DNA of 27,083 nucleotides from Neisseria shayeganii 871 (lineage in GTDB: Bacteria; Pseudomonadota; Gammaproteobacteria; Burkholderiales; Neisseriaceae). Below are positions 20,248 through 26,949 of this stretch, piece by piece. Position 1 is the stretch's first letter. Every line of letters starts with the position of its first letter. The notes beneath the pieces are model-generated. The model saw only the letters and a list, made by a program, of their open reading frames with translations. It did not search any database and was not told the DNA's origin. A program made the translations under genes and the position numbers. The stretch spans positions 241,340 to 268,422 of the forward strand of contig NZ_JH164926.1 in the NCBI RefSeq assembly GCF_000226875.1. The letters are read 5' to 3'.

Positions 20248-20712
20248 ATGAAAAAATACCTTCCCCTCTTATTGGTGGCCGCCGTTTTGAGCGGCTGTGA
20301 CACATGGTCATTACCAAAAGCTGGCGGTAGCCGTACCCAACAGCACAGTGCCGGCTACACTTTGGCGCCCACGCATTGGAGCGATGTTTCCAAAATCCGC
20401 AACGAAGCCACCCGTTTGGGCTATGAAGTCAGCCGCGGCCGGATGACCAAGGCGCAAGCGGCGCAACAGCTCAACCGCTTCCGCATCAATTTGGTGGGCC
20501 GCAATATGGTGGATGACGATATGTATGAAATTTATCTGCGCTCCGCCGTACAAAGCCAGCAAGGCAGAATCACTTCCGCACAATCCAAAACATTTGTGCA
20601 AAATGCCCTGCGCGGTTGGCAGCAGCGTTGGCCGAATATGCAAAACAAACCCACCAACCCGGCATTTACCAACTTCCTGATGGAAGTGATGGGCATGGAG
20701 CCTTTGAAATAA
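20248..20712 (+). CDS. Prolipoprotein, function unknown
   Basis: This 154-residue protein has a lipoprotein signal peptide: MKKYLP, hydrophobic LLLVAAVLSG, lipobox LSGC with Cys17. Residue +2 after the Cys is Asp, which in the E. coli Lol rule favours retention in the inner membrane; whether that rule holds here is not known. The mature part contains a helical, Gln-rich region (TKAQAAQQLNRFRINLVGRN) and the tail FTNFLMEVMGMEPLK. The frame extends upstream to 20176, but only the ATG at 20248 gives a proper signal peptide. A large DUS hairpin follows. Confidence 0.8.
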   Translation: MKKYLPLLLVAAVLSGCDTWSLPKAGGSRTQQHSAGYTLAPTHWSDVSKIRNEATRLGYEVSRGRMTKAQAAQQLNRFRINLVGRNMVDDDMYEIYLRSAVQSQQGRITSAQSKTFVQNALRGWQQRWPNMQNKPTNPAFTNFLMEVMGMEPLK

Positions 20713-20735
20713 AGCACCGCGCCAAACTTGCTTCA

Positions 20736-20782
20736 CCATAGCAAAGGCTACCTGAAACCGTTTCAGGTAGCCTTTGCTATGG
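20736..20782. terminator. 23-bp perfect DUS palindrome behind the lipoprotein gene
   Basis: CCATAGCAAAGGCTACCTG and four further bases (20736-20758) are perfectly complementary to 20760-20782, around a single central base. Each arm contains a full uptake sequence. It starts 23 bp after the lipoprotein stop codon and would form a very stable hairpin. There is no T-tract immediately after it. It likely serves as terminator and uptake site together. Confidence 0.75.
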
Positions 20783-20801
20783 TCGGGCCGGATAAGCGGG
20801 C

Positions 20802-20928
20802 TGAGACCTTTGCAAAACCCCCATCTGCGGCGCATTTCTGCGTTGTGCGTTTATGCCCTATGGGTACTGCTCGCTGTGCTGCTACGCCTTGAACTGCATC
20901 CACATCTGGGGGTTTTGCAAAGGTCTCA
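20802..20928 (+). repeat. MITE-like element, copy 6 (orientation A, internally deleted)
   Basis: This 127-bp copy has intact ends and a perfect 3-bp target duplication GGC (20799-20801, 20929-20931). Compared with copies 1 and 5 it lacks about 55 bp in the middle. The breakpoint ACTGCTCGCTGTGCTGC joins two GCTCGCT motifs that are separate in the long copies, so deletion by slippage or recombination between them is likely. The right duplication ends directly before the mltD stop codon. Confidence 0.85.
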
Positions 20929-20931
20929 GGC

Positions 20932-22980
20932 TTATGCGCCGGTGGTCACGCGCAGTTTCTGACCGGGGCGGACGGTGTTGTTGCGCAGATTGTTGGTGCG
21001 TTTCAAATCGTTTACCGAAACATTGTGGCGGCGGGCGATGGACTGAAGGGTATCGCCGCTGCGTACGGTATAAGATGTTTGGCGCTGACGGCTGTTTGCA
21101 TTGCGGTTGTTTGCCGCCTGGCGGGAAGTGTTGTTGTTACGGGCCGACTGGGCTTGGCTGTTGTTGCCGGCCACTTTCAGCACTTGTCCCGTGCGGATGC
21201 TGTTACCGTTCAAACGGTTCAGCTGGCGCAGTTCGGCGGTGCTGATGTGGTAGCGGCGGGCGATCGAATGTAAGGTATCGCCGGATGCCACACGGTGGGT
21301 GGCGGCGGCTTGCTGGCGGGCCTGACGGTTCGGTTGCGCTTCTTGACGGGTTTGACGTTCGGCAGCGGCACGCGCGGCGGCCTGACGGCGGTTTTCTTCG
21401 GCACCGCTTTGCGCCAAGGAATCCTGCACCAAGGCGGCGGCATCCGCCGGTGCCGGATTGGAAGCCGCCGAGGCATTCGCCAAAGCCATCAAAGGATCAG
21501 GCTCCTGACCGGCCGTGCTATTCGCCGCCCACGTTGCTTGAGCTTGAGGCGCTTCTTGGCGGGCGGTTTGGATAATGGCATTGGCCGGCGCGGCCACTTG
21601 ATTCTCCACCGCAGCCTGCTGAATCACGGGGCGGGCGGTCTCCCTGCGCTCCGGACGGGCAGCAACTACCGTGGCTAACGGCGCAGCCGGGTGTGTTTCC
21701 ACTGCCGGGCGGGATGGCGCAGTATCGGCACGGGCTACCTGAATGCGGCTGCTGCTCGATGGTGCGGCCACAGGCTCGGCTGCGGCGGTTTGGCGGATCA
21801 GGCCGCCGAGCGGATCGTCTGTTCCGCTGTCGCTCACCAAGCGGGCGGCGGTGCTGGTGTTTCTGGCCACCAAGATCCGGCTGCCGGCGCGCACATTGTT
21901 GCGGCTCAAACCGTTGGTGCGGCGCAAATCCGATATGTTCATGCCGGTGCGGTCGGCAATATCGCTTAGGGTGGTATGGCCGTCGGTGTGCAGGATATCG
22001 TAAGAGAGCAGGGCTTCGTTGGGCGCGCTGCGCAGGTTTTGTTCGAAAGCGTTTACTGCGCCGACGGGCAGCAGCAGTTTGCGGCGGCCGTTTTCGGGCA
22101 GGAAGACCGGCACTTTGGCACTGGGGTTGAGGGCCTCGAATTCGGCGTGGCTAATGTTGGCCAAGCGGGTGATGGCGTTGATGTCCATCGGGTTGCTGAC
22201 GGTTACCGCTTGGAAATAAGGTTTGTTTTCGATGTGGGAAAGGGTTAGGCCGAAACCTTGCGGGTTGTTTACCAGATTACGCACGGCCAACAGTTTGGGC
22301 ACGTAATTGCGGGTTTCGTTGGGCATGCGCAGGTTTTCATATACCGGCTCCAAGCCCTGGCTGCGGGCACGGTTGATGGCGCGGCTGACGTTGCCTTCGC
22401 CCCAGTTGTAGGCGGCCAAAGCCAGAGACCAGTCGCCGAACATGCGGTGGAGGTATTCCAAATAATTCAATGCGGCATTGGTTGAGGCGTCGATATCGTG
22501 GCGGGCGTCGTACAGATTATTCTGTGCCAAACCGTATTGGCGGCCGGTGGCCGGCATAAACTGCCACAAGCCGGAAGCGCCCACGTGCGAGCGGGCTTTG
22601 GTGACAAAGGCGCTTTCGATAAACGGCAGCAAGGCGATTTCCGCCGGCATATTGCGCTTTTCCACTTCCGACAGAATGTGGTAAAGATAAGGGCGGCTGC
22701 GTTCGATGGTGCGGTTGAAATAGGCGCTGCGGGTGGCGAAATAGTTTTCGTGCCGGCGGACGATTTCCGGGTTCACTTCGCTCATGCGGAAGTCGCGCCG
22801 CATACGGCTCCATAAATTATTGTGGCTGCGTTCCGCTCCTGCCGTCTGGCTGCGCAAAGCCGAGGCATTCAGGTTCATCATGGCGGAAGCGATTTTTTCG
22901 GGGGAGTGAGTTTGGGAAACGGCGGTGGCCGGCAGACCGAGGCCCAATAAAGCCAAGGTTAGAAGTTTGATTTGGGTCAT
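20932..22980 (-). CDS. mltD: Membrane-bound lytic transglycosylase D with three LysM domains
   Basis: This enzyme cleaves peptidoglycan glycan strands to 1,6-anhydro-muropeptides. The 682-residue protein starts with a signal peptide (LLTLALLGLGLPATA, residues 6-20). The SLT domain follows at about 95-210, with catalytic Glu122 in LLPFIESAF and the motifs GLWQFMPATGRQYGL and LALAAYNWGEGNV. LysM domains lie at about 326-371, 561-605 and 635-682; the last two have canonical SGDTLxSIARR. A low-complexity Ala/Gln/Arg linker spans about 375-560, which makes it longer than E. coli MltD (452 residues). No lipobox is seen. The start at 22980 is chosen because the signal peptide begins there. A near-DUS lies at 21732-21743. 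A MITE-like element is 3 bp from the stop codon. Confidence 0.93.
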   Translation of the reverse strand: MTQIKLLTLALLGLGLPATAVSQTHSPEKIASAMMNLNASALRSQTAGAERSHNNLWSRMRRDFRMSEVNPEIVRRHENYFATRSAYFNRTIERSRPYLYHILSEVEKRNMPAEIALLPFIESAFVTKARSHVGASGLWQFMPATGRQYGLAQNNLYDARHDIDASTNAALNYLEYLHRMFGDWSLALAAYNWGEGNVSRAINRARSQGLEPVYENLRMPNETRNYVPKLLAVRNLVNNPQGFGLTLSHIENKPYFQAVTVSNPMDINAITRLANISHAEFEALNPSAKVPVFLPENGRRKLLLPVGAVNAFEQNLRSAPNEALLSYDILHTDGHTTLSDIADRTGMNISDLRRTNGLSRNNVRAGSRILVARNTSTAARLVSDSGTDDPLGGLIRQTAAAEPVAAPSSSSRIQVARADTAPSRPAVETHPAAPLATVVAARPERRETARPVIQQAAVENQVAAPANAIIQTARQEAPQAQATWAANSTAGQEPDPLMALANASAASNPAPADAAALVQDSLAQSGAEENRRQAAARAAAERQTRQEAQPNRQARQQAAATHRVASGDTLHSIARRYHISTAELRQLNRLNGNSIRTGQVLKVAGNNSQAQSARNNNTSRQAANNRNANSRQRQTSYTVRSGDTLQSIARRHNVSVNDLKRTNNLRNNTVRPGQKLRVTTGA

Positions 22981-23060
22981 GAGGTTTTCTTTAAATACAG
23001 CCAATACAGCGAAACAGCAGATGCTTGCCGCAAACCGCAGAGATGGAGTTGTGCGGCGGA

Positions 23061-23072
23061 AGGTTACCTGAA
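23061..23072 (+). repeat. Imperfect DUS upstream of mltD
   Basis: AGGTTACCTGAA has one mismatch to the Eikenella-dialect DUS. It lies in the 233-bp gap between the divergent mltD and methyltransferase genes, which otherwise holds no gene. Confidence 0.5.
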
Positions 23073-23213
23073 AAACGGCAGCATTCAGTATCTTGAATAA
23101 AATCTGCAGGATAGTACTTCTTCTAGAATAAAGGTGTCAAGCCGAAGTAGGACGTTTAGGCGGGATTTACGCATAATAGCCATATGATAAATCAGGAAAA
23201 GGCAGAATGGCCC

Positions 23214-23897
23214 ATGAAATCGGAACATGAGTTGGCACGGTGGCTGCATCAGGATGGCTTGGGCCGTTATGCAGCTGCCGCCGAAAGGGATTTTTTCCAC
23301 GCCCAATGGCCGCATTGCCAAGGCAAACTCAGCGTTGCCTTGACGCTGAGCACCGTTAAGGAGTGGTGGCCGGCAGAGGCTTGCCGCGTTGCCCCCCGAG
23401 AGAATGATGGGCATATTGTTGCCGCACTGCCCCAGCTGCCTTTTGCCGATCATTCCATCTATACCTTGTTCTTGCCCCATGGTTTGGATTTATATCGGGA
23501 ACACGATATTTTACTGGCGGAGTGCTTCCGGGTTTTGCAACCCTATGGCCAGTTGTTGCTCAGCGGCTTTAATCCTTATTCTTTGTGGCGTTTCGGTCGG
23601 ACCAAGCCACTGTTTCGAGAAGCGCTTTCTCTGTCACAAACCAAGCGTTTGCTGCAATCTGCAGGTTTTTCCTTAAGTACGGGCCGCTTCATGTTATACG
23701 TGCCGCCGGTAGAGCATCATCATAATTGGCGTTTTATGGAACACGCAGGCAATCGTTGGTGGCCGCACGCTGCTGCAATTTACGGTTTGACGGCCGTAAA
23801 ATTGATCGCCCCGTTGACGCCCGCTAGTCGGGAAAATATGCAGACAATTGAAGGGATAAACTGGCCTTCGGTTGGATGTACGGCAAAATCCCGATAG
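23214..23897 (+). CDS. YafS-like methyltransferase-fold protein
   Basis: This 227-residue protein resembles E. coli YafS, a putative SAM-dependent methyltransferase of unknown substrate. The shared core is LPQLPFADHSIYTLFLPHGL, then DILLAECFRVLQPYGQLLLS and GFNPYSLW. This corresponds to motifs II-IV of class I methyltransferases. The glycine-rich SAM motif I is not recognisable in the preceding KLSVALTLSTVKEWW stretch, so activity is uncertain. The ATG at 23214 is preferred because AGGAAAAGG lies upstream; an in-frame ATG at 23184 has no ribosome binding site. In enteric bacteria the gene lies beside rnhA; here a tRNA gene follows instead. Confidence 0.72.
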   Translation: MKSEHELARWLHQDGLGRYAAAAERDFFHAQWPHCQGKLSVALTLSTVKEWWPAEACRVAPRENDGHIVAALPQLPFADHSIYTLFLPHGLDLYREHDILLAECFRVLQPYGQLLLSGFNPYSLWRFGRTKPLFREALSLSQTKRLLQSAGFSLSTGRFMLYVPPVEHHHNWRFMEHAGNRWWPHAAAIYGLTAVKLIAPLTPASRENMQTIEGINWPSVGCTAKSR

Positions 23898-23902
23898 AAC
23901 GG

Positions 23903-23931
23903 TTGCCAGCAGATACCAATCTCATTATAAT
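23903..23931 (+). promoter_or_regulatory. Sigma-70 promoter of tRNA-Ser
   Basis: TTGCCA (23903-23908) and TATAAT (23926-23931) are separated by exactly 17 bp. A GC-rich discriminator (CGCGGCCC) follows, as expected for stringently controlled stable-RNA promoters. The predicted start is near 23938, 12 bp before the tRNA. Confidence 0.85.
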
Positions 23932-23949
23932 CGCGGCCCTTACCTCAAC

Positions 23950-24040
23950 GGAGAGGTGGATGAGTGGTTGAAGTCGCACGCCTGGAAAGCGTGTATACGT
24001 GAATAGCGTATCGAGGGTTCGAATCCCTTCCTCTCCGCCA
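23950..24040 (+). tRNA. tRNA-Ser (anticodon GGA)
   Basis: The 91-nt gene begins GGAGAGGTGG and ends CCTCTCCGCCA, with a 7-bp acceptor stem and an encoded CCA end. The anticodon stem CACGC/GCGTG carries loop CTGGAAA, with anticodon GGA at 23984-23986, reading UCC and UCU. A long variable arm (about 23994-24013) is typical of tRNA-Ser. The T arm is GAGGGTTCGAATCCCTT. It is preceded by a strong promoter and followed by a strong terminator, so it is transcribed alone. Confidence 0.97.
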
Positions 24041-24049
24041 GATAAATTA

Positions 24050-24082
24050 AATAACACCCTGATTTATCAGGGTGTTATTTTT
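24050..24082 (+). terminator. Intrinsic terminator behind tRNA-Ser
   Basis: AATAACACCCTGA and TCAGGGTGTTATT (24050-24062, 24067-24079) form a 13-bp stem with loop TTTA, followed by further T residues. It starts 10 bp after the tRNA CCA end. Confidence 0.93.
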
Positions 24083-24180
24083 ATCCGCTCTGGTTTTGGT
24101 ACCTAATTGGGTGCCTAATGCCAAACACTCCCCCTCTCACCTCCCCCGTCGGTGTCCCGCTTGCCCGCTGGCTGTTGGCT

Positions 24181-25056
24181 TTACCAACACAGACCATGCA
24201 GAGAGCCAATCAGGTACTTCAAATACAGCACTGCTGCCGTCCATAAGCCAACCGACACCGGTTCCGATCTTCCTGTCTTCGGCATACCTTGCGCAGAAGG
24301 CGATAGGATCGAATGTGCCGTACAATCCTCATCAAGCGGATGCAGTCCCTTGGGATATTTGCCGGGTGGCGCAATCAGCATCCGAACAATCTCTCCGTCC
24401 GTCCTCCCCAAATCATGTTGGTAACGAACAAACGCCCCGGCCTGTAGCCGGGGGAAGTATGCCGCCCGTTGTACGGTCAATCCCTTTCTGGCTTGTTTTG
24501 TGATTTTGCGTTTGGCCGAGTTTTGAAACAACCGTGCACCGACAGGATAGGCACCACACAGATACTCACCCGGATAGATGAGGATATCCGTGGGAATCTC
24601 GTAGTCATGCGCACGAAACTCAACCTCGAAGCGAACCCACCGGCTGGCTTTGTCACCCAATTGACGCCCTTTTTCATAAATCCTCGCCAATTTTGCGCCA
24701 TAGCGGGAGCCGATATATAAGGTTTTCCCGCTACCGTCTTCGTTCTCCCATGCCGTTCCCCGTTTCTCACATTTCGGCTGTTTGCCGTTACGGTACAGCA
24801 AACAGCGGTAATCTGCATAAGCCTGCTCCGGCGTATATTGTCCGCCAAAGAAGTCGTGAGCCACATCACAGCGGGTGATTTTGACCTGATCCAAAAAGGA
24901 TGGAATAGGTCTATTCAAGGATGTGCTCGAGGTATTTGTATAGGAAGGGATTATCCTTATATTAAATAATCCAAATGGAATAGGATCTACAGAAATTGGT
25001 ATAGGTACCCAAGGCCTTACAGAAAGCAAAGGTCTCAGGTCATACTTTTGATCCAT
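24181..25056 (-). pseudogene. Filamentous-phage replication initiation protein, N-terminus lost
   Basis: Residues from about 55 onward match the replication initiation factor family (Rep_trans, related to CTX RstA) of neisserial filamentous prophages. Recognisable blocks are QVKITRCDVAHDFFGGQYTP, then ENEDGSGKTLYIGSRYGAKL, ARIYEKGRQLGDKASRWVRF and EVEFRAHDYEIP. Such proteins nick the phage origin for rolling-circle replication. The family usually has a longer N-terminal part. Here the frame upstream of about 24893 (MDQKYDLRPLL to LNRPIP) does not look like it and lies in AT-rich DNA, so the gene was cut and joined to foreign sequence. The last 40 residues are also atypical. No coat or assembly genes accompany it. 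Confidence 0.7.
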
Positions 25057-25107
25057 ACAATAATCAGTTAAAGATTGATCGGGATAAATCTAGGTAGAGT
25101 TATTCAT

Positions 25108-25509
25108 ATGAGTTCAATAAAAATGAAATTTGATATTATCCTTATCGTATTTGTAGTGTGTATATCTGCTATTGCAATTTATCTTCAGATTCCAAGCAGT
25201 GAAGAGGATATATTACAAGAGAGAAATAAAGCAATTGCGATTGAGGAGGTTTATAAGATTGCAGATGAAATAAATGGAAAAGTGGCTAGAATTGGATATA
25301 AAGAATCAGAAGGATATTCGATACATTACTCTGCCGTCTATGATCTGAATGGTTGTATTACTTATTCAGAATGGAGGAGTTTTGTTAAACGGTTAGGTTA
25401 TTCTGTTTCCACAGTTGTTATGGAAAATACAGAGTTTAATAAAAAAGGGTTGTATGGAAGAGTATATGGAGGGTATAAGGAAAAATATTGTGATGAATTA
25501 ATATATTAA
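25108..25509 (+). CDS. AT-rich small membrane-anchored protein, candidate orphan immunity protein
   Basis: I recognise no family for this 133-residue protein. Residues 8-28 form one hydrophobic segment (FDIILIVFVVCISAIAIYLQI). The rest is a charged soluble domain with two Cys (NGCITY and KYCDEL). Base composition is far more AT-rich than the chromosomal genes, as is common for toxin-immunity cassettes. Just upstream, codons 25072-25107 read RLIGINLGRVIH, close to NRLIGINLG near the end of the toxin fragment at 26375. This suggests that a related toxin once ended here. The ATG at 25108 has a weak AGGTAGAG upstream; the frame is open to a TTG at 25075. Position and composition suggest immunity, but this is inference. 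Confidence 0.5.
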   Translation: MSSIKMKFDIILIVFVVCISAIAIYLQIPSSEEDILQERNKAIAIEEVYKIADEINGKVARIGYKESEGYSIHYSAVYDLNGCITYSEWRSFVKRLGYSVSTVVMENTEFNKKGLYGRVYGGYKEKYCDELIY

Positions 25510-25547
25510 ATTTCTAGTTAATTACTATTAGCTATATGGCATTCTAG

Positions 25548-25859
25548 ATGGTGCCCGTTCTGCTTTCGCCTTGCCGACCAGCAGCAGACAAAGCCCGCCC
25601 GGCTCCGTCAGCCCGGATGCCGTTCAAGCCGATTACTCCTACCATCCCGCTTCAGGTAGCCATATCGGTCCGCAAGGGGGAATTAGCCCAAACACTGTCG
25701 GCACAAGCAGACGATGAACGCCGAAAAGCAGCCAACTGGCAGCGAAGCGGCGTATTGCTCGATATGATCAGCGCAGGATTGAGTGCGCCGACACAAAGCA
25801 CGGCAGGCATAGCGGTAGCCACTGCCTCACCGATGATTTCATATGAAATAGGGCAATAA
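25548..25859 (+). pseudogene. Fragment of a CdiA/hemagglutinin-type pre-toxin region, ended by a nonsense codon
   Basis: From about 25678 the frame reads ELAQTLSAQADDERRKAANW, then SGVLLDMISAGLSAPTQSTA and ASPMISYEIGQ. This is the conserved segment just before the VENN domain of two-partner-secreted CdiA-like toxins. It stops at TAA 25857-25859, but the same frame continues without a gap into FKGKNAEGTSAHILAHAV, so a single codon has become a stop. Upstream of about 25670 this frame is not family-like. There a different frame reads DGARSAFALPTSSRQS and onward, ending at TGA about 25711, so two unrelated segments seem to be joined. An imperfect DUS lies at 25651-25662. No N-terminal secretion domain is present. 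Confidence 0.65.
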
Positions 25860-25913
25860 TTTAAAGGAAAAAACGCAGAAGGCACGAGCGCGCACATCCT
25901 CGCCCACGCCGTA

Positions 25914-26378
25914 TTGGGTGCAGCGGTAGCATCTGCCGGGGATAATAATGCCCTGGCAGGAGCAATCAGCGCAGGAGGAGCGGAAGCGGCTGCGCCGATT
26001 ATCAGCCACTATCTTTACAATGAGCAAGACGGCAGCAAACTCACCGCAGAACAGAAAGAAACCGTAACCGCAATTACCGGCTTACTGGGGACGGCAATAG
26101 GTGCGGCTGTGGGCAATACAACTGCCGATGCAGTTTCAGGTAGCCTGATTGCACAGAATGCGGTGGGAAATAATGAACTGGCATTTAATGTAAATAGTCA
26201 AGAAAATGCAGTTCTACGTTTTAATCAAAAAATAAGGAGAGAATTAGGAAATAAATTTGAATTGCGAAATATAGGTAGAAAAAATGAACAAGATTATGAA
26301 ATTGTTGAGTTGGTAGCACTACAAAGCCCAGATGGTAAAAATAGTTATACAGTTTCAGATTTGGATGCCGATGAGTGA
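25914..26378 (+). CDS. VENN-like pre-toxin domain joined to the first part of a toxin domain
   Basis: This frame continues the segment above after the nonsense codon; a TTG at 25914 is the first listed start, but it is not credible biologically. Residues 1-80 are the pre-toxin domain (GDNNALAGAISAGGAEAAAP, then LTAEQKETVTAITGLLGTAI and SGSLIAQNAVGNN). The usual VENN motif is VGNN here. A complete DUS lies within this domain at 26134-26146. After it the composition turns AT-rich and lysine-rich (NKFELRNIGRKNEQDYEIVE), marking the start of a variable toxin domain. The frame stops at TGA 26376-26378, but the domain appears to continue in the frame starting at 26375. Confidence 0.65.
   Translation: MGAAVASAGDNNALAGAISAGGAEAAAPIISHYLYNEQDGSKLTAEQKETVTAITGLLGTAIGAAVGNTTADAVSGSLIAQNAVGNNELAFNVNSQENAVLRFNQKIRRELGNKFELRNIGRKNEQDYEIVELVALQSPDGKNSYTVSDLDADE
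26134..26146 (+). repeat. DNA uptake sequence inside the pre-toxin domain
   Basis: TTTCAGGTAGCCT is a complete Eikenella-dialect DUS. It encodes SGSL about 30 bp before the VENN-like motif, right where conserved pre-toxin DNA meets the variable toxin tip. Confidence 0.75.
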
Positions 26379-26932
26379 AATTCTATAATATGTTGAATGC
26401 TGTCATTAAAGATAAGTCTGGTTCTGCCAATATCACATTAGGTTTTAACGATGAGAAGACAGCAGGAGGTAATTGGATTACAGGTAATTTTGATGTAGGA
26501 GACATGGAAAAATTAGATAGAAATTCAATTGTCTTATCGGGAAATGTTTTAATAGCTCATGAATTTAACGAACAATTGCATAAAGCAAAACTGGGGCTGA
26601 ATCCCAATCAAGGCAGTAATGATATAGATTATCAAAGTTCGCATGCCAAGGCGGTATTGCAACATGAGCCACAAGTATTACCTGCACATATTAATTTTGT
26701 TGAAGAAGATGGTATAGTTAATGGAATTAGGTATAATAAATTATATTATGATAACCATCTGAACCGATTGATTGGCATTAATCTTGGTCAATTAAAACCT
26801 GACGGCAATGGCAATATGATTCATGTGTTTCAGCCAAAACAAACAATTATAAGTCCAAATAATAATGGGAGATATATTATTAGAAATCCTAGCAATTCAA
26901 ACCAATTTTATATATATCCACCGTCTCCATAA
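26375..26932 (+). CDS. C-terminal part of a polymorphic toxin domain (function unassigned)
   Basis: This 185-residue AT-rich frame starts at a GTG overlapping the previous stop (GAGTGAAA) and has no ribosome binding site. It is more likely the continuation of the same toxin after a single-base deletion than a separate gene. A hydrophobic strand leads into VLIAHEFNEQLHKAKLG, followed by YQSSHAKAVLQHEPQVLPAH. The HExxE plus later His and HE residues could be a metal-binding site of a degenerate zincin-like toxin, but the canonical HExxH is absent. The tail NRLIGINLGQLKPDG resembles the vestige before 25108. A lipoprotein gene follows 17 bp later, in the position of an immunity gene. Confidence 0.6.
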   Translation: MKFYNMLNAVIKDKSGSANITLGFNDEKTAGGNWITGNFDVGDMEKLDRNSIVLSGNVLIAHEFNEQLHKAKLGLNPNQGSNDIDYQSSHAKAVLQHEPQVLPAHINFVEEDGIVNGIRYNKLYYDNHLNRLIGINLGQLKPDGNGNMIHVFQPKQTIISPNNNGRYIIRNPSNSNQFYIYPPSP

Positions 26933-26949
26933 ATTAAGGAGTATTAAAT

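Noticed and set aside
26375..26400. Separate gene starting at GTG 26375
   Set aside because: No ribosome binding site precedes the GTG, the sequence character is continuous across the junction, and one lost base joins both frames into one toxin domain; coupling cannot be fully excluded.
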